64,000 nt of DNA from Asanoa siamensis (GCF_016862555.1 NZ_BONE01000032.1:27183-91182), one strand, 5' to 3'; counted from the first letter of the stretch, positions 23,703-32,934 are shown. Numbers and translations are program-made. The notes: generated by a model not told the origin, from the letters alone.

Positions 23703-24536
23703 ATGACCACCGGGCACGTCTCTACCAAGGACAACAACGAGATCTTCTTCAAGGACTGGGGCAACAGCAACGGGCAGCCGGTCGTGTTCAGCCACGGCTG
23801 GCCGCTGACCGCCGACGCGTGGGACGACGCGATGATGCACGTCGCCGAGAACGGCTTCCGGGGCATCGCCCACGACCGCCGTGGTGGCGGGCGATCCAGC
23901 CAGCCGTGGGAGGGCAACGACCTCGACGCGTACGCGGACGACCTGGCCGCCGTGATCGACTCGCTGGACCCAAACGACGTCGTGCTCGTGGGGCACTCGA
24001 CCGGCGGCGGCGAGATCACGCGGTACGTCGGCCGGCACGGCACCTCGCGGGTCGCCAAGATGATGCTCGTCAGCGCGATCCCGCCCGTGATGATCAAATC
24101 GTCGAAGAACCCCGACGGAACCCCGAAGGAGGCCTTCGACCAGCTCCGCGACGGGCTCTCGGCCGACCGCTCACAGTTCTACGAGGATCTGGCCGACCCG
24201 TTCTACGGCGCGAACCGCACGGGCTCCCACGTCTCGCAGGGGCTCAAGGACCAGTTCTGGCAGCAGTCGATGACCTGCGGGCTCAAGGGCGCGTACGACT
24301 GCATCCAGGCCTTCTCCGAGACCGACCTGACGATGGACCTCGAGGTGATCGACGTGCCGACGATGTTCATCCACGGTGACGACGACCAGATCGTGCCGAT
24401 CGACGACGCGTCCCGCAAGGCCGTCGAGATCGTCGACAACGCCGAGCTCAAGGTCTACCCGGGCGCACCGCACGGGCTGACCAGCACGCTGAAGGACGAG
24501 TTCCACACCGACCTGATGAACTTCTTGCGGTCCTAG
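23703..24536 (+). CDS. Alpha/beta-hydrolase, non-haem chloroperoxidase / arylesterase type
   Basis: A 277-residue enzyme of the cofactor-free haloperoxidase (perhydrolase/arylesterase) group. The oxyanion segment is FSHGWPL, the nucleophile elbow is GHSTGGGE, the acidic residue is Asp in HGDDDQIVP and the His is in GAPHGLT. Residues RRGGGRS and the long cap are typical. It hydrolyses esters and may form peracids. An ATG start with a short GGGGGA upstream is used. The stop overlaps that of the convergent DUF1501 gene by 4 bp. Confidence 0.92.
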   Translation: MTTGHVSTKDNNEIFFKDWGNSNGQPVVFSHGWPLTADAWDDAMMHVAENGFRGIAHDRRGGGRSSQPWEGNDLDAYADDLAAVIDSLDPNDVVLVGHSTGGGEITRYVGRHGTSRVAKMMLVSAIPPVMIKSSKNPDGTPKEAFDQLRDGLSADRSQFYEDLADPFYGANRTGSHVSQGLKDQFWQQSMTCGLKGAYDCIQAFSETDLTMDLEVIDVPTMFIHGDDDQIVPIDDASRKAVEIVDNAELKVYPGAPHGLTSTLKDEFHTDLMNFLRS

Positions 24537-25870
24537 CGGAACACGCCGATCTTCTTCGCCGTGTAGCCGGGGAAGATCTTCTTCCAGTCCTTCACGCCCA
24601 TCCGGGCGCCGAGCAACTCGGTCATCACGTCGCGGTAGTCGTTGGCCCCGGCCAGGTCGCCCTGGTCCAGCGAGCCGGCCGACAGGCCGGGCCAGCGGCC
24701 GTGCACCCGGCCGCCGTTCATGCCGCCGCCGAGCAGCAGCATGAGGCCGCCGTGGCCGTGGTCGGTGCCCGAGTTGCCGTTGGCCTCGACCCGGCGGCCG
24801 AACTCGCTCATCGTCACGATCGACGTGTCGTCGAGGGCCGGGCCGAGGTCGGTGGCGAACGCGCCGAGGGCGCCGGCGAGCTCGTTGAGGCGGTTGCGCA
24901 TGTCGCCGCCGTCCGGCCCGCCGATGTTGGTGTGCATGTCCCAGCCGCCGATGTCGACGGCCGCGACCCGCAGGCCGACCTTCGCGCGGATCAGCCGGGC
25001 CACGTCCTTGAGCTGGTCGGCGAAGCCGCCGCCCGGCCACTGCGCCGTGCCCTGGTAGTCGGACTGCGCGATCTTCCGGGCGGTCGAGATGGACTTGAGC
25101 GTCTCGGCTGCCTGGCTGCCCAGCGGGTGGTCGCCCACGCCCGTGTAGAGCGCCTTGAGCGCCGTCAGCGTCTTCTCCCGCATGCCGCCGCCGGAGCGCA
25201 GGTCGAAGTCGCGGATGCCCTGCAGCACCAGCTTGCTCTGGCCGCCGACCAGCGACCGGGGCAGCGCCGAGCCCTCGGCGACCGCGCGGAACGTCGTGCC
25301 CGGGCCGAGCTGTTCGAGCACCCGGTCGAGGAATCCGGTGTGGACGGCCGTAGACGCGGCGCCCCGCTCCAGGCAGTCCTGCGCCTGGAAGTGCGAGCGA
25401 CTGGCGTCCGGCGACGCGACCGCGTGCACCGCGGCCATCTTGCCGGCCTCCCAGAATGGCGCGAGCGGCGCGAGTCCAGGATGGAGCCCGAACCGGTCGT
25501 CGCCGGCGAGCAGCGCACCGGGCTGGATCGCGATGCCGCGGCGGGCGTTCAGATAGTTGCGGTCCCCGCGGGGAACGACCACCGACAGCCCGTCCATGCC
25601 GCCCCGCAGGAAGACCACGACCAGCGTGCGCGTGGTGGTCGACGGTGCGCCGAACGCGACCCGGGTGGTGACGACCTGGTTGGCCAGGCTGGCCACGCCG
25701 ACCGCGCCCGCACCGGCGAGCACCCGGCGCCGGGTGAAGCCCTTGCGCCACTGGTCGCGCTGCGCCTGCAGGTCGGCGGCGACCGCCTCGGCCTGCACCC
25801 GGATCGCCGCCTCGGGCAGGTTCGGCCCGTGCCGGGCGAGGTCCGCCAGTGGTCCGTTGTCGACAGTCAT
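24533..25870 (-). CDS. DUF1501 family protein, Tat-type signal
   Basis: A 445-residue protein of the alkaline-phosphatase-like superfamily. A twin-arginine segment (FTRRRVLAGAGAVGVASLA) near residue 45 suggests Tat export. The DUF1501 marks are TLVVVFLRGGMDGLSVVVPRGD, SPDASRSHFQAQD, DIGGWDMHTN, TMSEFGRRVEANGN and GTDHGHGGLMLLLGG. It is encoded 4 bp after the DUF1800 gene, and the two families are habitually paired. The function of the pair is not established; polymer degradation or export has been suggested. Confidence 0.9.
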   Translation of the reverse strand: MTVDNGPLADLARHGPNLPEAAIRVQAEAVAADLQAQRDQWRKGFTRRRVLAGAGAVGVASLANQVVTTRVAFGAPSTTTRTLVVVFLRGGMDGLSVVVPRGDRNYLNARRGIAIQPGALLAGDDRFGLHPGLAPLAPFWEAGKMAAVHAVASPDASRSHFQAQDCLERGAASTAVHTGFLDRVLEQLGPGTTFRAVAEGSALPRSLVGGQSKLVLQGIRDFDLRSGGGMREKTLTALKALYTGVGDHPLGSQAAETLKSISTARKIAQSDYQGTAQWPGGGFADQLKDVARLIRAKVGLRVAAVDIGGWDMHTNIGGPDGGDMRNRLNELAGALGAFATDLGPALDDTSIVTMSEFGRRVEANGNSGTDHGHGGLMLLLGGGMNGGRVHGRWPGLSAGSLDQGDLAGANDYRDVMTELLGARMGVKDWKKIFPGYTAKKIGVFR

Positions 25871-25874
25871 GAGA

Positions 25875-27662
25875 TCACCGCAGTGCGTGGTAGATGGAGT
25901 CGAGCAGCAGCGGCGCGACGTATTCCAGCTTGCCGCCCAGGCTGCCGTTGCGCACCGCGGTGCTGTCCTTGGCACTCAGGAACGACAGCAGCGCCTTGCG
26001 GTGCGGCTCGGCGACCTTCTGGAACACCAGCCGGTCCGCGAGGCTGTCCAGGTACGGGCCCGTGGTGCCGGGCCGCTTACCGACCAGACCCTCGACCTTC
26101 GGGTACGACAAACCGCGCTCGTAGCCGCCGATCAGGGCCCGGTGCGCGTTCCACAGGGCGAGCGTGGCGTGCGCCGACCGCCAGGCCGCCGCGACGTCCG
26201 GGTAGCCGTTCGGCGGCACCCAGGCCAGCGGCGCGTTGCCGAACCTCTGCGTCATGAAGTAGAGGCCCTCGACGCCGGCGCGCGTGTCGGAACCCGGTGC
26301 CACGCCCAGCGCGCGGGCGGTCGCGACGAAGTTCTCCAGCGGCCGGCGGGTCTTCATGCCCGTCGCGATCCAGAACTCCTGCGAGCGGAAGAGCACCCGC
26401 AGCACCGGCGCGATCGCCGTACCGTGCTCGAGGTAGGTGTCCGCGAGCCGTTGCACGAGCCCGTTCGGCGGCGCGTCGCAGACGAACCGCACGGCGAGCT
26501 TGCGCGCGATGTTCTTCGCCGTCGCGGGGTGGGTGGCCAGATAGGACAGATATTTCTCACCGACGTCGAGCCCCTTCGAGCGCGACCCGTTCTTGTCCTT
26601 GAAGCCCAGCACCTTGACCGGATCGATCCAGTGCCGGTTGGCCTCGTAGCGGAACTCGCCCTCGTTGCTCACGGTCCGGCCCGTCAGGATGTACGCGCTG
26701 TTGCGCACGTCCTTCTCGACGTACCCGCCGTCGATCCCGACGGTGTGCAGCTCCAGCAGCTCGCGCCCGTAGTTCTCGTTGACCGACCGCCGGTCCGACG
26801 CCGCGTTGTCGAGGTAGCGCAACATGGCCGGGTGCCGGGCGCTGGCCTTGAGCATGTCGACGAACTTGCCGAGCGCGTGCTTGCGGATCACGTCGTTGTC
26901 GTACGAGGTCCGCACGTCCCACCCGCCGTCGAACGGGTTGGTCACGTTGAGGTGGTTCGACCAGAAGTCGACCATCACCTCGAAGAGCTGGCGGTTGCTC
27001 CACATCTGCCGGGCGATGGTCGCCTGACCGAGCTCGTACTGCGCCTGCCAGTCGCCGTCCTTGACCGTGCGCCGGATCTGCGCGGTGCTCATCGCGACGG
27101 TCGGGAACGCGGCGAGCGCCCTGGTGGCCACCGGGTCGTCGACCTTGCCGGGGTTGAGCTGCTGCTCCAGCCACTCGTCGACGCCCAGCTTGCCGGCCGC
27201 GTCGACGAGCGTCCGGGACGGCCCGAATGTCGTACGCCGCAGCATGTGCAGGATCGGGTCCCGGCTGAGCAGGTTGGGGTTGGTCGGCGTGGCCTTCGCG
27301 GCGGCCGCGGCGGCGGCGCCCGCGCTGTCCATCAGGCCCGCGGCACCGAGGTTGATCGAGTCACCGAGCGACTGCGTGTAGCTCGCGTCCCGGTCAGCGA
27401 ACGCACCCGCGTCCCGCGGCGACCGGGTCGAGGTGGCGGAGTCCGCGAGCGCGGCCGCGATGCCGTCGCCGCCACCGAGCACGGCGACCGCCGACCCGAC
27501 CGCACCGGTGGCCACCACCGCGGCACCGGCGCCCATGAGCACCTGCCGGCGGTTGCGGACCAGCTTGAGCAGCGTCGGCTCGCTCGCCCGGGCCAGCCGC
27601 GCGACCGTGGGCACCTGCGGGTCCGGTGCCCGGTGCCGAGACGCGGCACGCCGTCGCTCCAT
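25875..27662 (-). CDS. DUF1800 family protein, partner of DUF1501
   Basis: A 595-residue protein. The N-terminal part contains RNRRQVLMGAGAAVVATGAVG, a possible Tat-like signal after about 37 residues, then a low-complexity Ala stretch. The DUF1800 signatures follow: HMLRRTTFGPS, NHLNVTNP, KHALGKFVDMLKASARHPAM, VNENYGRELLELHTVGIDGGY, the ARKLAVRFVCDAPP region and WVPPNGYPDVAAAW. Its stop is 4 bp from the DUF1501 start, so they form an operon. Start at ATG 27662. Confidence 0.9.
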   Translation of the reverse strand: MERRRAASRHRAPDPQVPTVARLARASEPTLLKLVRNRRQVLMGAGAAVVATGAVGSAVAVLGGGDGIAAALADSATSTRSPRDAGAFADRDASYTQSLGDSINLGAAGLMDSAGAAAAAAAKATPTNPNLLSRDPILHMLRRTTFGPSRTLVDAAGKLGVDEWLEQQLNPGKVDDPVATRALAAFPTVAMSTAQIRRTVKDGDWQAQYELGQATIARQMWSNRQLFEVMVDFWSNHLNVTNPFDGGWDVRTSYDNDVIRKHALGKFVDMLKASARHPAMLRYLDNAASDRRSVNENYGRELLELHTVGIDGGYVEKDVRNSAYILTGRTVSNEGEFRYEANRHWIDPVKVLGFKDKNGSRSKGLDVGEKYLSYLATHPATAKNIARKLAVRFVCDAPPNGLVQRLADTYLEHGTAIAPVLRVLFRSQEFWIATGMKTRRPLENFVATARALGVAPGSDTRAGVEGLYFMTQRFGNAPLAWVPPNGYPDVAAAWRSAHATLALWNAHRALIGGYERGLSYPKVEGLVGKRPGTTGPYLDSLADRLVFQKVAEPHRKALLSFLSAKDSTAVRNGSLGGKLEYVAPLLLDSIYHALR

Positions 27663-28003
27663 CCCCCCACCCCAGTTCTACGGATCGATCCAGGCCGGAC
27701 CATAGATGCACGCACCCGCGCCGCTCAATGCGGGCGGTGGTTTGTTAAGCCGCCCCTAAACCTTCGGGCGGCCTTTCGGGTCGCCGCAGAGGGGCGTTTC
27801 AGCTGGCCGGAGCGTATGGAGGCCGGCCATCTACGGGGACGCGCGTCAAGAGTCGGGTGCGAGCGTCGCGACGTAGCCCGGAATGACGACCGTGACCGGC
27901 CCCGCCGCGGGCTGTCGTACACGTCGTCGTGGATCTGCGCCTCCCCCGGGCCGCGCCGCCGCCACGCCGGGTGGCAGTGGCGGCGGCGGGTCGTTTCGGG
28001 TGG
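27663..28003. other. 341-bp intergenic region with one hairpin
   Basis: No credible gene. GCCGCCC (27749-27755) and GGGCGGC (27766-27772) can form a 7-bp stem with a 10-base loop. Read on the minus strand it is followed by a short TTAA, so it could end the chitinase transcript that stops at 28004. Nothing else stands out. Confidence 0.4.
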
Positions 28004-29560
28004 TCAGCCGAACTGGGCCGTGATGCGGGTGAACTCCCAGTCGGGTTGGGCGATGCTGGAGCAGTCGGAGCTGAGCGGGCCCCCCGGGCAGCCGCGGTCG
28101 CGGTTGACCGACCAGAACGCCAGGCGGGCCAGGCCGCGGGACTCCGCCCAGTCGCGGATCGACGTCCACTGCGCGACCGTCGTGATCTCGTTCTGGTCGG
28201 AGCGGCCGTTCATGCCCGAGATGCCCATGTGCTGGTAGGCGACCGCGTCCGTCCAGCCGAACGCCGTCTTCAGCGCGTTCTTCAAGCCCTCCGCGGCGCT
28301 CACCGTCGACGCGTACATGTCGGCGCCGCCGCCGAAGTTGAACGGCATGATGGTCCAGACGTCCACATTGGCCTGCAGCGCGGCGCCCTGGTTGATCAGG
28401 CGGGTGCCCCACCACGACGGGCCGCTGGTGGCCGTCGGGATCGTCACGATCGTCCTCAGGCCCGGGTTGTTCTGCTTGAGGATCTTCAAGGCCCCGAGGA
28501 TCCGGTCCTGGACGACCTCGCTCTCGAACTCGTCGGTGTTCTCCACGTCGAGGTCGATGGCCTTGAGGTTGTACGCGCTGATCACCTGCTGCAGCGCGCC
28601 GGCCAGGGCCGCGGCCGAGGAGCAGTTCGGGCCCAGCTTGTTGCCGCTCCAGCCACCGACCGACGGGATGATGTCGCCGCCGGCGGCCCGGATCGCCGCG
28701 ATCTGCTGGGCGTCGCCCGCGCTGGTGATCGGCCGGTTGCCGTCCCACGCCGGGACGCAGCCGCCGCCCGACAGGACGAACGCCTTGGTGAACCACTTGA
28801 TGCCGGTCGCCGACATCACCGTGTTGACGTTCGGGACGTTGCCCCAGGAATAGATGTACGGGGCCGCGACCTGAGCGCCCGTGCCGGGGTTCGTGCAGCC
28901 CGTCGTCGTGCCCGAGACCGCGGCGGAGCGCGCCGACTCGCCCTGGGCGTTGTACGCGGCCACCGTGTACGACCGCGAGGTGCACGCCGGCAGCCCGCCG
29001 ATCGTCGCGGACGTCCCGGTGACGGTCGCCCGCACGGTCGTACCCTCGTAGACCCGGTAGCCCGTCGCACCCGAGGAAGCGTTCCAGGCCACCGCGATGG
29101 ACGTGCCGGTCGTGCCGGTGACCCGCACGTTGCCCGGCGTCGCGGGCGCGCCCGGGTTGGTCGGCGGCCCGCCCGCACAGGACGAGCCGTTGACCGTGCA
29201 GTTCGTCGGATCGCCCGCCCCGGCCGCCACGAAGCCGAAGCTCGCCGTCGCGTTCGGGCCGAGCGTCCCGTTCCAGGACTTGTTGCGAAAGCTGAACTGC
29301 TGCCCGTTGCGGGTCAGGTCGGCGTCCCAGTAGGACCCGATCGACGTGCCGGCCGGCAGGTCGAAGACGACGGTCCACGACGTGATCGTCGACGACGTGT
29401 TGTTGGTGACGGTGAACCGGGCCTCGTAGCCGCTGCCCCAACTCGCGGTGCGGACGAAGGCGGCGGTGGCCGCGGAGGCGGCCGGTGCGACCGCCACGCC
29501 GAGCACCAGGGCCGCGACCGCCAGCCCGGCGGTGACCGTCACCCTCCGGAACAGTCTCAT
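28004..29560 (-). CDS. Secreted CBM2-Fn3-GH18 chitinase-like glycosidase
   Basis: A 518-residue modular protein. Signal peptide (about 1-31, ending APAASA-AT), CBM2 (about 32-130, with SWTVVFDLPAG and FRNKSWNGTLGPNATASFGF), one Fn3 domain (about 138-222), then GH18 (about 232-518). The GH18 active site reads KAIDLDVEN with D336, D338 and the catalytic E340; the usual first Asp of DGxDxDxE is replaced. It resembles actinobacterial chitinases and endoglycosidase-like GH18 proteins. Its start is 11 bp after the stop of the other GH18 gene, so they share a transcript. Confidence 0.92.
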   Translation of the reverse strand: MRLFRRVTVTAGLAVAALVLGVAVAPAASAATAAFVRTASWGSGYEARFTVTNNTSSTITSWTVVFDLPAGTSIGSYWDADLTRNGQQFSFRNKSWNGTLGPNATASFGFVAAGAGDPTNCTVNGSSCAGGPPTNPGAPATPGNVRVTGTTGTSIAVAWNASSGATGYRVYEGTTVRATVTGTSATIGGLPACTSRSYTVAAYNAQGESARSAAVSGTTTGCTNPGTGAQVAAPYIYSWGNVPNVNTVMSATGIKWFTKAFVLSGGGCVPAWDGNRPITSAGDAQQIAAIRAAGGDIIPSVGGWSGNKLGPNCSSAAALAGALQQVISAYNLKAIDLDVENTDEFESEVVQDRILGALKILKQNNPGLRTIVTIPTATSGPSWWGTRLINQGAALQANVDVWTIMPFNFGGGADMYASTVSAAEGLKNALKTAFGWTDAVAYQHMGISGMNGRSDQNEITTVAQWTSIRDWAESRGLARLAFWSVNRDRGCPGGPLSSDCSSIAQPDWEFTRITAQFG

Positions 29561-30960
29561 GTGGATTCTCCTCACGGCAGCGTGGCCAGGTGCGGGTCGA
29601 CGGTGTTGGCGAACTGGTTGCCGTTGCTCACGTCCCAGTTGATCGACCAGGTCATCGCGCCACGGATGCCCGGATAGGTGCGCGGCGGCCGGAAGCTGCC
29701 GCAGTTGGTGCCGCGGGCGAGGCAGTCCAGCGCCTGGTTGACCATGCTGGGTGCGACCACGCCACCACCCGCGGCGCCGGGACCGGCGGGCAGCCCGAGC
29801 GCGACCTGGTCGGGGCGCAGGCCGGCCTCCAACTGGATGCAGGCGAGCGCGGTCATGAAGTTGACCGTGCCCTGGGAGTACGCGAACGACTGGTCGCAGC
29901 CGAGCATCGAGCCCGAGTTGTAGAACTGGGTGTGGACGACCGTCAGGATGTCGCGGATGTCCAGGGCCAGCTTGAAGTAGGACACCGTCGGGTTCTGCAT
30001 GTCGATCGTCTGCGGCGCCATCGTGATGATCAGGTTGGCGCCGACCCGGCTCCGCAGGTTGCGCAGCGCCTGGGCCATGAAGGTCGGGTTCAGGCCGTTC
30101 TCCAGGTCGATGTCGACGCCGTCGAAGCCGTACGACTGGATCAGGTTGAACATCGAGTTGCTGAAGTTGGTGGCGCTCGTGGCGTCGTTGACCGCGACGC
30201 GGCCCGCCTCGCCACCGACCGAGAGGATCACCTTCTTGCCGCGCGACTTCAGCGTGGCGAGATCGGCGCGGAAGTCGGCGTCGGAGTAGCCGCCGAGCGC
30301 CGTCGACAGGCCGGGGTCGACCGCGAACGTGACCGCGCCCGGCGTCGAGGTGGCCTCGGCGAAGGCGACGGCGATCAGGTCGTACGCCGCCGGCACGTCC
30401 CGCAACCGCAACTCGACGGCCGGGTTGACGAAGTTGTGCCAGTAGCCGGTCAGGAAGTGGGCCGGCAGCGGACCGGTGGAGCAGCCCGTCGTCGTGCCGC
30501 TGACGGCCGCGCTGCGGGCCGACTCGCCGGCGGAGTTGTACGCGGCGACGGTGTACGTCCGCGCAGCGCACGCGGGCAACCCGCTGATGGTGGCCGCCAA
30601 ACCGGTGACCGTGGCGCGCACGGTCGAGCCCTCGTAGACCCGGTAGCCCGTGACCGTGCCGGTCGACGCGTTCCAGGCCAGCGAGATCGCGCTGCCCGTG
30701 GTGCCGGTGACCCGCACGTTCCCTGGCGTGCCGGGCACCTGCGGCCCCGTGCCGCCGCTGGTCGTGCCGGTGACGGCCGCGCTGCGGGCCGACTCACCCG
30801 CCGCGTTGTAGGCCGCCACGGTGTAGGTGTGTGCCGTGTTGGCGGTCAGCCCGCCGATCGTCGCGGACGTCCCGGTGACGGTCGCGCGGACCGTCGAGCC
30901 CTCGTAGACCCGGTAGCCCGTGACCGTGCCGCTCGACGCGCCCCAGGACAGCGAGATGCT
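28895..30960. repeat. Three near-identical Fn3-coding modules in the two chitinase genes
   Basis: The stretches around 28900-29120, 30485-30700 and 30762-30960 encode Fn3 domains sharing the runs GYRVYEG(S/T)TVRATVTG and TYTVAAYN-AxGESARSAAV. At DNA level long blocks match almost base for base, for example GCGCTGCGGGCCGACTC at both 30505 and 30780. They are direct repeats, able to recombine and change domain number. Confidence 0.8.
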
Positions 30961-31428
30961 GGTCTGGGTCACCCCGGTGACGCTCGGTGCGCCCGGTGTG
31001 CCCGGCGGCTGCGTACCCGGGTCGGTCGTGCCTCCGCAGGACGCGCCGTTGAGCGTGCAGTTGGCCGGTGACCCGGCGCCGGCGCCGGCGCCGATGAGCC
31101 CGAACGAGGCGCTCGCGCCCGGCGCGAGGGTGCCGTTCCAGGACTTGTTGCGGAACGCGAAACGCTGCCCGGTGCGGGTCAGGTCGGCGTCCCAGAAGCT
31201 GCTCACCGAACTGCCCGCCGGCAGGTCGAACGCGACCGTCCACCCGTTCATGGTGGTCGTGCCGCCGTTGGTGATCGTGTATCTGCCCTCCCAACCGGAG
31301 CCCCAGTCGGAGGTCTTGACGAAGGTGGCGGTCGGTCCGGCGGCCATCGCGGGTGTCGCACCCACGACGGCGGCCACCCCGCCCAGCAGGGTGACCGCCG
31401 CGGTGACCATCAGGGTCCGCAAGCGCAT
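29572..31428 (-). CDS. Secreted CBM2-Fn3-Fn3-GH18 chitinase
   Basis: A 618-residue modular chitinase. Signal peptide (1-29, TPAMA-AG), CBM2 (about 31-131), two near-identical Fn3 domains (about 146-225 and 232-316), GH18 (about 322-618). The complete active-site motif DGVDIDLE is at 436-443, with E443 the proton donor, and SVGG is at 403. It should bind and hydrolyse insoluble chitin outside the cell. ATG 31428 follows GGGGAGGACTTC. It has its own promoter just after the GH16 stop and is followed by a second GH18 gene. Confidence 0.95.
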   Translation of the reverse strand: MRLRTLMVTAAVTLLGGVAAVVGATPAMAAGPTATFVKTSDWGSGWEGRYTITNGGTTTMNGWTVAFDLPAGSSVSSFWDADLTRTGQRFAFRNKSWNGTLAPGASASFGLIGAGAGAGSPANCTLNGASCGGTTDPGTQPPGTPGAPSVTGVTQTSISLSWGASSGTVTGYRVYEGSTVRATVTGTSATIGGLTANTAHTYTVAAYNAAGESARSAAVTGTTSGGTGPQVPGTPGNVRVTGTTGSAISLAWNASTGTVTGYRVYEGSTVRATVTGLAATISGLPACAARTYTVAAYNSAGESARSAAVSGTTTGCSTGPLPAHFLTGYWHNFVNPAVELRLRDVPAAYDLIAVAFAEATSTPGAVTFAVDPGLSTALGGYSDADFRADLATLKSRGKKVILSVGGEAGRVAVNDATSATNFSNSMFNLIQSYGFDGVDIDLENGLNPTFMAQALRNLRSRVGANLIITMAPQTIDMQNPTVSYFKLALDIRDILTVVHTQFYNSGSMLGCDQSFAYSQGTVNFMTALACIQLEAGLRPDQVALGLPAGPGAAGGGVVAPSMVNQALDCLARGTNCGSFRPPRTYPGIRGAMTWSINWDVSNGNQFANTVDPHLATLP

Positions 31429-31471
31429 GAAGTCCTCCCCAGGCCCGCGCTTACATCGATAGATGGCCAAT

Positions 31472-31500
31472 TATTAAGACTGTTTACAGATACTTGTCAA
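31472..31500 (-). promoter_or_regulatory. Sigma70-like promoter of the chitinase pair
   Basis: On the minus strand TTGACA (31495-31500) is followed after 17 bases by TTAATA (31472-31477), in an unusually AT-rich patch between the GH16 stop (31504) and the chitinase start (31428). The -35 is perfect; the -10 is weaker. Confidence 0.55.
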
Positions 31501-31503
31501 TAC

Positions 31504-32883
31504 CTATCTCCGGAACTGGATCCAGTTGACGTTGACGAAGTCGTTCGGCTGGCCGCTGGTGAAGGTCAGGAACACCGTGTGGGTGCCGGTCGTGGGCGTC
31601 ACATTCCCCGGTACCGACCGCCAGCTCTGCCACCCGCCGGTGTTGGCCAGCGCGAAGCTGCCGATCGGGGGATTGCTCCGGCTGTCCAGCCGCACCTCGA
31701 CCAGGCCACTGACCCCGCCGCCGGCGCCCGACGCCACCCGCGCGACGAAGTCCCGGGCCGGCGTCGTGCCGAAGCTGACGTTGTTGAACTGGACCCAGTC
31801 GCCGCTGCGGATCGCACCGATGTTCTGGCCGCCCTCGCTGCACGCCTCGACGATCACGCCGCTCTGGGCGTTGAAGGACTCGGCCTGGATCTGGTTGTAC
31901 GCGGAGCCACCGCCACCGGGGTTGCCGGTCGGCGGCGGGTCGGTCGGGTTGGTCCCGCCGCCACCGCGGGTGTAGACGGCGACGTAGTCGACCAGCATCG
32001 GCCGGCCGGACACGGTGGAGCCGGTCGGCGTGGCCGAGCCCGCGACGCCGTTGGGGAAGGCACCGCCCATCGCGACGTTGAGCAGGATGAAGTAGCCGGC
32101 GTGGCTGGTCATGTTGGACCAGTGCGGCTCGCCGACCTGCGCCGACGTGACGGTGTGGTAGAGCGTGCCGTCGACGTACCAGCGCAGCTGTTGCGGGCTC
32201 ACGCTCGTGTCCCACTCGAAGCGGTAGGTGTGGAACGCGGACTGGCACGACGAGCCGGGGCAGGCCCGGTTCGCGCCGAGGCCGTTGTTCTCGTTGCAGG
32301 GACCGCCCGGCGCGACTCCACAGTGGAGCACCGCCCAGACGGAGTTGATCCCGTTGACGTTCTCCATGATGTCGAACTCGCCGATCGCGGGCCAGTTCCA
32401 GTAGTTGCCCCGGTACGGCGCGCCGAGTGCCCAGAACGCCGGCCAGTAGCCGGCCGCCTGCGCACCGGTCACGTTGGGCATCTGGATGCGCCCCTCGATC
32501 CGCAGCACACCGCCGGACGGCGGCTTGAAGTTGCTGCGCTGGCTCTCGATCCGGGCGGAGGTCCACTGCCCGGACCCGTTACGGATCGGCGTGATCCGCA
32601 GGTTGCCGGAGCCGTCGAGGCTCAGGTTGGACGTGCTGTTGGTGTAGGTCTGGATCTCGCCGGTGCCCCAGTTGGCGGGCCCGCCGGGGTAGGCCGTGCC
32701 GGTGTCGATGATCCAGTTGCTCGACGAGGGCAGGGTGTTGGCCGAGCCGTTGAAGTCGTCGCTCCAGGCCAGGGTCCAGCCCGAGGGCGTGGCCGGGAGC
32801 GAGGCGTTGGCGGTGACCGCGGTCGCGAGGGCCGCGACGGTGATGGCTGCGGTGGCGATCGATAACAGTGCGCGACGTTTCAT
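31504..32883 (-). CDS. Secreted GH16 beta-1,3-glucanase with CBM6
   Basis: A 459-residue protein. Signal peptide (1-28, VTANA-SLP), GH16 catalytic domain (about 35-310) and a Gly/Pro linker leading to a CBM6-type carbohydrate-binding domain (about 330-459, YNQIQAESFNAQSGV to NVNWIQFRR). The GH16 signature is GEFDIMENV with nucleophile E169, D171 and acid/base E174; the WPAFWALG segment is typical of laminarinase-type enzymes. It should cleave beta-1,3-glucans such as those of fungal walls. Transcription is likely repressed through the palindrome at 32916-32929. Confidence 0.94.
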   Translation of the reverse strand: MKRRALLSIATAAITVAALATAVTANASLPATPSGWTLAWSDDFNGSANTLPSSSNWIIDTGTAYPGGPANWGTGEIQTYTNSTSNLSLDGSGNLRITPIRNGSGQWTSARIESQRSNFKPPSGGVLRIEGRIQMPNVTGAQAAGYWPAFWALGAPYRGNYWNWPAIGEFDIMENVNGINSVWAVLHCGVAPGGPCNENNGLGANRACPGSSCQSAFHTYRFEWDTSVSPQQLRWYVDGTLYHTVTSAQVGEPHWSNMTSHAGYFILLNVAMGGAFPNGVAGSATPTGSTVSGRPMLVDYVAVYTRGGGGTNPTDPPPTGNPGGGGSAYNQIQAESFNAQSGVIVEACSEGGQNIGAIRSGDWVQFNNVSFGTTPARDFVARVASGAGGGVSGLVEVRLDSRSNPPIGSFALANTGGWQSWRSVPGNVTPTTGTHTVFLTFTSGQPNDFVNVNWIQFRR

Positions 32884-32915
32884 ACGTGGCCTCTCTCGTG
32901 CGGGGGACGGTGCTG

Positions 32916-32929
32916 TGAGAGCGCTCTCA
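32916..32929. promoter_or_regulatory. LacI-family (CebR/BglR-type) operator palindrome
   Basis: TGAGAGCGCTCTCA is a perfect 14-bp palindrome located 5 bp downstream of the -10 box and upstream of the GH16 start. It matches the TGGGAGCGCTCCCA operator of Streptomyces CebR in 12 of 14 positions. A LacI-type repressor responding to a glucan oligosaccharide is the likely binder; no such regulator is in the window. Confidence 0.75.
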
Positions 32930-32934
32930 GTGGG

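Noticed and set aside
25557..28238. An 893-codon plus-strand open frame opposite the DUF1501/DUF1800 genes
   Set aside because: Antisense to two recognisable genes and without its own promoter or domain signature.
28004..30571. An 855-codon frame that would fuse the small GH18 chitinase to a longer N-terminus
   Set aside because: The extra upstream part is the wrong frame of the neighbouring chitinase; the real start (29560) has a signal peptide.
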